Assembly: GCA_003132865.1 (NCBI GenBank)
Contig: PKYZ01000629.1
Coordinates: forward strand, 1 to 54,506
Source of the DNA: Bryobacterales bacterium
GTDB taxonomy: Bacteria; Acidobacteriota; Terriglobia; Bryobacterales; Bryobacteraceae
Length of the DNA stretch: 54,506 bases
Direction: 5' to 3'
Below, in pieces: positions 52,352 to 54,506 of this stretch; position 1 is the stretch's first letter; every line of letters begins with the position of its first letter. A program made the translations under genes and the position numbers. The notes below the pieces were generated by a model, which searched no databases, was not told the origin of the DNA, and was given only the letters and a program-made list of their open reading frames with translations.

Positions 52352-54506
52352 TTCAGGCTCCCGAACGCGTGGACCTGCACGCGCGGAGTACCGGCGGGCA
52401 GGGCGATTTCCCTCCAGGGGCCTTCGCCCATCGCCACCACCGGGTCCGATTGCGGACCCGCTTCGATTTCGCGCAGCGCCGCTTGGGCGCCGCCATCGAG
52501 CGGCACGATCTGAATACCGCGCGAGAGGAACTGCTGCCGCACTTCTTCGGAGACCATGCCGCTCGACCCCCAGGGTCCCCAGTTCATGGCCACCACGTGC
52601 GCCGGCCACTGCGCGGAAAGGAGCACGGACAGGCCGTTCATGATGCCGTTAGCGGCGGCATAGTCCGCCTGGCCGCGATTGCCGAACGCCGCGGTCACCG
52701 ACGACATCAGCAGCAGGCATTGCAGGCTTTCCGGGCGCAGCTTGCGGCTCAGCAGGAAGGCGGAGTCGGCTTTGGTGTGCACCACGCGGTCGAACGATTC
52801 CGGCGTTTTGTCGCGGATGAGCTTGTCTTCGATAATCCCGGCGCCGTGAATGACAACATCCAGGCGGCCATGCTCGGCGTAGATGCGATCGATCAACTCG
52901 CCGAAGGGCTCTTCCCCGCGCACGTCCACGGAATGATACTCCACCTTGGCGCCGGTGCGGCGCAGGCTTTCGATGCTTTGGACGATCTCGCGATCTTTCA
53001 GCAGGCGCTGCAGGGCGGCTTCCACCGCGGCGGGTTTCACCGCAGTGGAAGAAGCGCGCAGCCGGGCCGTGAGGGCCGCTTTCAGGCGCGGCATCTCGGC
53101 GATGCCGGCAGTGTCGGCGGGCTCGGGTCCGGAGGGCAGCGGCGAGGCGCCGGCCAGAATCAGCGTAGGCTGATAGCGATCGGCAAGCTGCCGGGCAATT
53201 TCGGCGGTGACGCCACGCGCGCCGCCCGTCACCAGGAAGACCCAATCGCGCTGGATTTGCCGGGTGGTTTCGCCATCGAGCGGGGCGATCTGCGGCACCA
53301 CCGTCAGGCGGCGGTCGCCAGGCAAACCCACCTGCAACGTGTCGTCCGGCGAGGTCAGCTCGTCGATGAGTTTTTGGCGCAGGATGGGGTTGGGATCGGT
53401 GGGGTCCAGGTCCACGACCTTGCATTGCACGCCAGTGAATTCCAGCGCGAGCGTCTTGGTGAAATCGGCCACGGCAAAGTGCGTGGGAGAAAACGATCCA
53501 TTGGGCTGCAGCCCAAATGCTCCGCCACGCGCCGTAATCGCGGCAAACAGCGCGCCGCCTGCGCGGCCCGTCTGTTTGAGGTCGTTCTCGGCTGCCCGGG
53601 CCAGCGCGTAAAGGCTGCGGACATCCAGGCGCACCAGGTCGCGCCATTCAGCGAAACTCGACTGCAACGCGGGCTGGCCGGCCCGCAGCGGGAGCAGATG
53701 GATAATGGCACCGATGGAGCGTTTATACTGCTGCCGGATATCGGCGAGCATAGCCTCGACGTCCGCCGGATCGGTCAGGTCGGTGGTGAACACTTCGCCC
53801 GCGCTGATGGTCGCATCCGGGCTGTGGCGCAGCAGCAGGGCGCGTTCGCCGTTGCGCTTCAGCTCATCGGCGAGCGCGGAAGCGATACCGGTTTCGTCAT
53901 CGGTGATCAGGCAGACGCGGCCAGGATAGTATTGCGGCTTGGACTGGCTACGCGGCTTGTCGGCCGTGGTCAGGATGAAGCGGGGAACTTGGGCCGCGGA
54001 GGCGGGCTGCTGTTCCGGCTGCCCTACCGCGGCGGCGATGCGATCGGCTATTTCACGCAGCGTGCGGGCGCTGGTAAGCTTCTCCATCGCGCCCTGGATT
54101 TGGGCCTGTTCGGCCGGGGTGGAGCGTTGCTGGAGAGCCGTCAGGATTTCGACGCGCTTGATGGAGTCGATGCCCAGGTCGGCTTCGATGCCGGCATCGA
54201 GGTCGAGCATGTCGGGTTCGTAGCCGGTGCGTTCGCTCGCGATTTTAACCAGTTCCGCGAGGTAGTCGCGGCCGGCGGAGACGGCTGGGGCGGCTGGAGT
54301 GGCCGGCGCCGGCGCTGGGGGTGCGGGCGCGGCAGCGGTTGCGCCCACGGAGCTTGCGATGAGGTCCGCGATCTCACGCAGCGTGCGGGCGCTGGTGAGT
54401 TTGTTCATGATGCCCTGAACGTGCTGCTGTTGCTCGGGCGTGCCGAGCTTTTGCAGCGCGGTCAGGATCTCGACGCGCTTGATCGAGTCGATGCCCAGGT
54501 CGGCTT
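52348..54506 (-). CDS. PUFA/polyketide synthase subunit with tandem ACPs and a ketoreductase (5' end outside window)
   Basis: The frame is open to the window edge, so the start and perhaps a KS-AT part are missing. At least two ACPs are present: LGIDSIKRVEIL with Ser at 54486-54484 and again at 54165-54163, 107 codons apart, joined by Ala/Pro linkers. KLTSARTLREIAD repeats between them. A large C-terminal ketoreductase follows: structural half (about 53850-53350), then VFLVTGGARGVTAEIA and the catalytic Ser/Tyr/Asn in LLMSSVTAAFGNRGQADYAAAN. Tandem ACPs before a KR are the layout of PfaA-type PUFA synthase subunits. The last residues (AFGSLK) overlap the free ACP gene. Confidence 0.85.
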   Translation of the reverse strand, partial: ADLGIDSIKRVEILTALQKLGTPEQQQHVQGIMNKLTSARTLREIADLIASSVGATAAAPAPPAPAPATPAAPAVSAGRDYLAELVKIASERTGYEPDMLDLDAGIEADLGIDSIKRVEILTALQQRSTPAEQAQIQGAMEKLTSARTLREIADRIAAAVGQPEQQPASAAQVPRFILTTADKPRSQSKPQYYPGRVCLITDDETGIASALADELKRNGERALLLRHSPDATISAGEVFTTDLTDPADVEAMLADIRQQYKRSIGAIIHLLPLRAGQPALQSSFAEWRDLVRLDVRSLYALARAAENDLKQTGRAGGALFAAITARGGAFGLQPNGSFSPTHFAVADFTKTLALEFTGVQCKVVDLDPTDPNPILRQKLIDELTSPDDTLQVGLPGDRRLTVVPQIAPLDGETTRQIQRDWVFLVTGGARGVTAEIARQLADRYQPTLILAGASPLPSGPEPADTAGIAEMPRLKAALTARLRASSTAVKPAAVEAALQRLLKDREIVQSIESLRRTGAKVEYHSVDVRGEEPFGELIDRIYAEHGRLDVVIHGAGIIEDKLIRDKTPESFDRVVHTKADSAFLLSRKLRPESLQCLLLMSSVTAAFGNRGQADYAAANGIMNGLSVLLSAQWPAHVVAMNWGPWGSSGMVSEEVRQQFLSRGIQIVPLDGGAQAALREIEAGPQSDPVVAMGEGPWREIALPAGTPRVQVHAFGSLK

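Overview
The window looks like a piece of a GC-rich soil bacterium of the phylum Acidobacteriota, most likely close to Bryobacterales/Solibacter. This is an inference from gene content, not from a marker gene: very large secreted SBBP/VCBS repeat proteins, a GloVer-type tandem-repeat protein, Uma2-family proteins and many glycosyltransferases occur together. No rRNA, tRNA or CRISPR array was found.

Layout. (a) 1-1.7 kb is a decayed patch: a gene tail, a Uma2 C-terminal remnant, a ribbon-helix-helix antitoxin with a wrecked PIN toxin, and an intact Uma2 protein. (b) 1.7-14.5 kb is a surface-polysaccharide region: a WecA/MraY-like initiating phosphosugar transferase, an outer-membrane beta-barrel, a GT4, an AsnB-type amidotransferase, a SAM methyltransferase, a CDP-paratose-epimerase-like enzyme, a GT2 and Gmd. 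Set inside it, at 7.9-10.05 kb, is a plasmid-type replication module: about eight 15-bp iterons in two arrays of opposite orientation, phased on the DNA helix, followed by a RepA (RPA-domain) initiator gene. (c) 14.5-23.4 kb holds an IS1595-like remnant and two giant secreted SBBP + VCBS proteins that share an almost identical stretch of about 400 bp. (d) 23.6-44 kb is a second, larger polysaccharide region: WecE- and WecD-like enzymes (probably a 4-amino-4,6-dideoxyhexose and its N-acetylation), DPM-like GT2 genes (one intact, one broken next to an IS21 end, perhaps one vestige), methyltransferases, three GT-C-type membrane proteins, a sulfotransferase and the decayed start of another, a GT4, a large GT-GT-methyltransferase-like fusion, and a coiled-coil methyltransferase that resembles a chain-length terminator. 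(e) 44.3-47.1 kb holds a transposase remnant and a secreted protein with a peptidase-G1-like domain, GloVer repeats and an IPT/TIG domain. (f) 47.2-54.5 kb is a split iterative polyketide/PUFA-like synthase: KS-AT-DH-PPTase-like on the plus strand, converging on tandem ACP-KR (cut by the window edge) plus a free ACP on the minus strand.

How the parts may work together. WecA-like, GT, Gmd, epimerase, WecE/WecD, AsnB and sulfotransferase activities together would build and decorate a lipid-linked glycan. The coiled-coil methyltransferase could cap it, and the beta-barrel may serve export or surface attachment. The PKS/PUFA-like set would make a long-chain acyl product, possibly a specialised membrane or envelope lipid. 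Many IS fragments, frameshifted paralogues and broken toxin-antitoxin pieces, together with the iteron-RepA module, suggest an accessory replicon (megaplasmid or chromid) or a chromosomal island that captured a plasmid origin.
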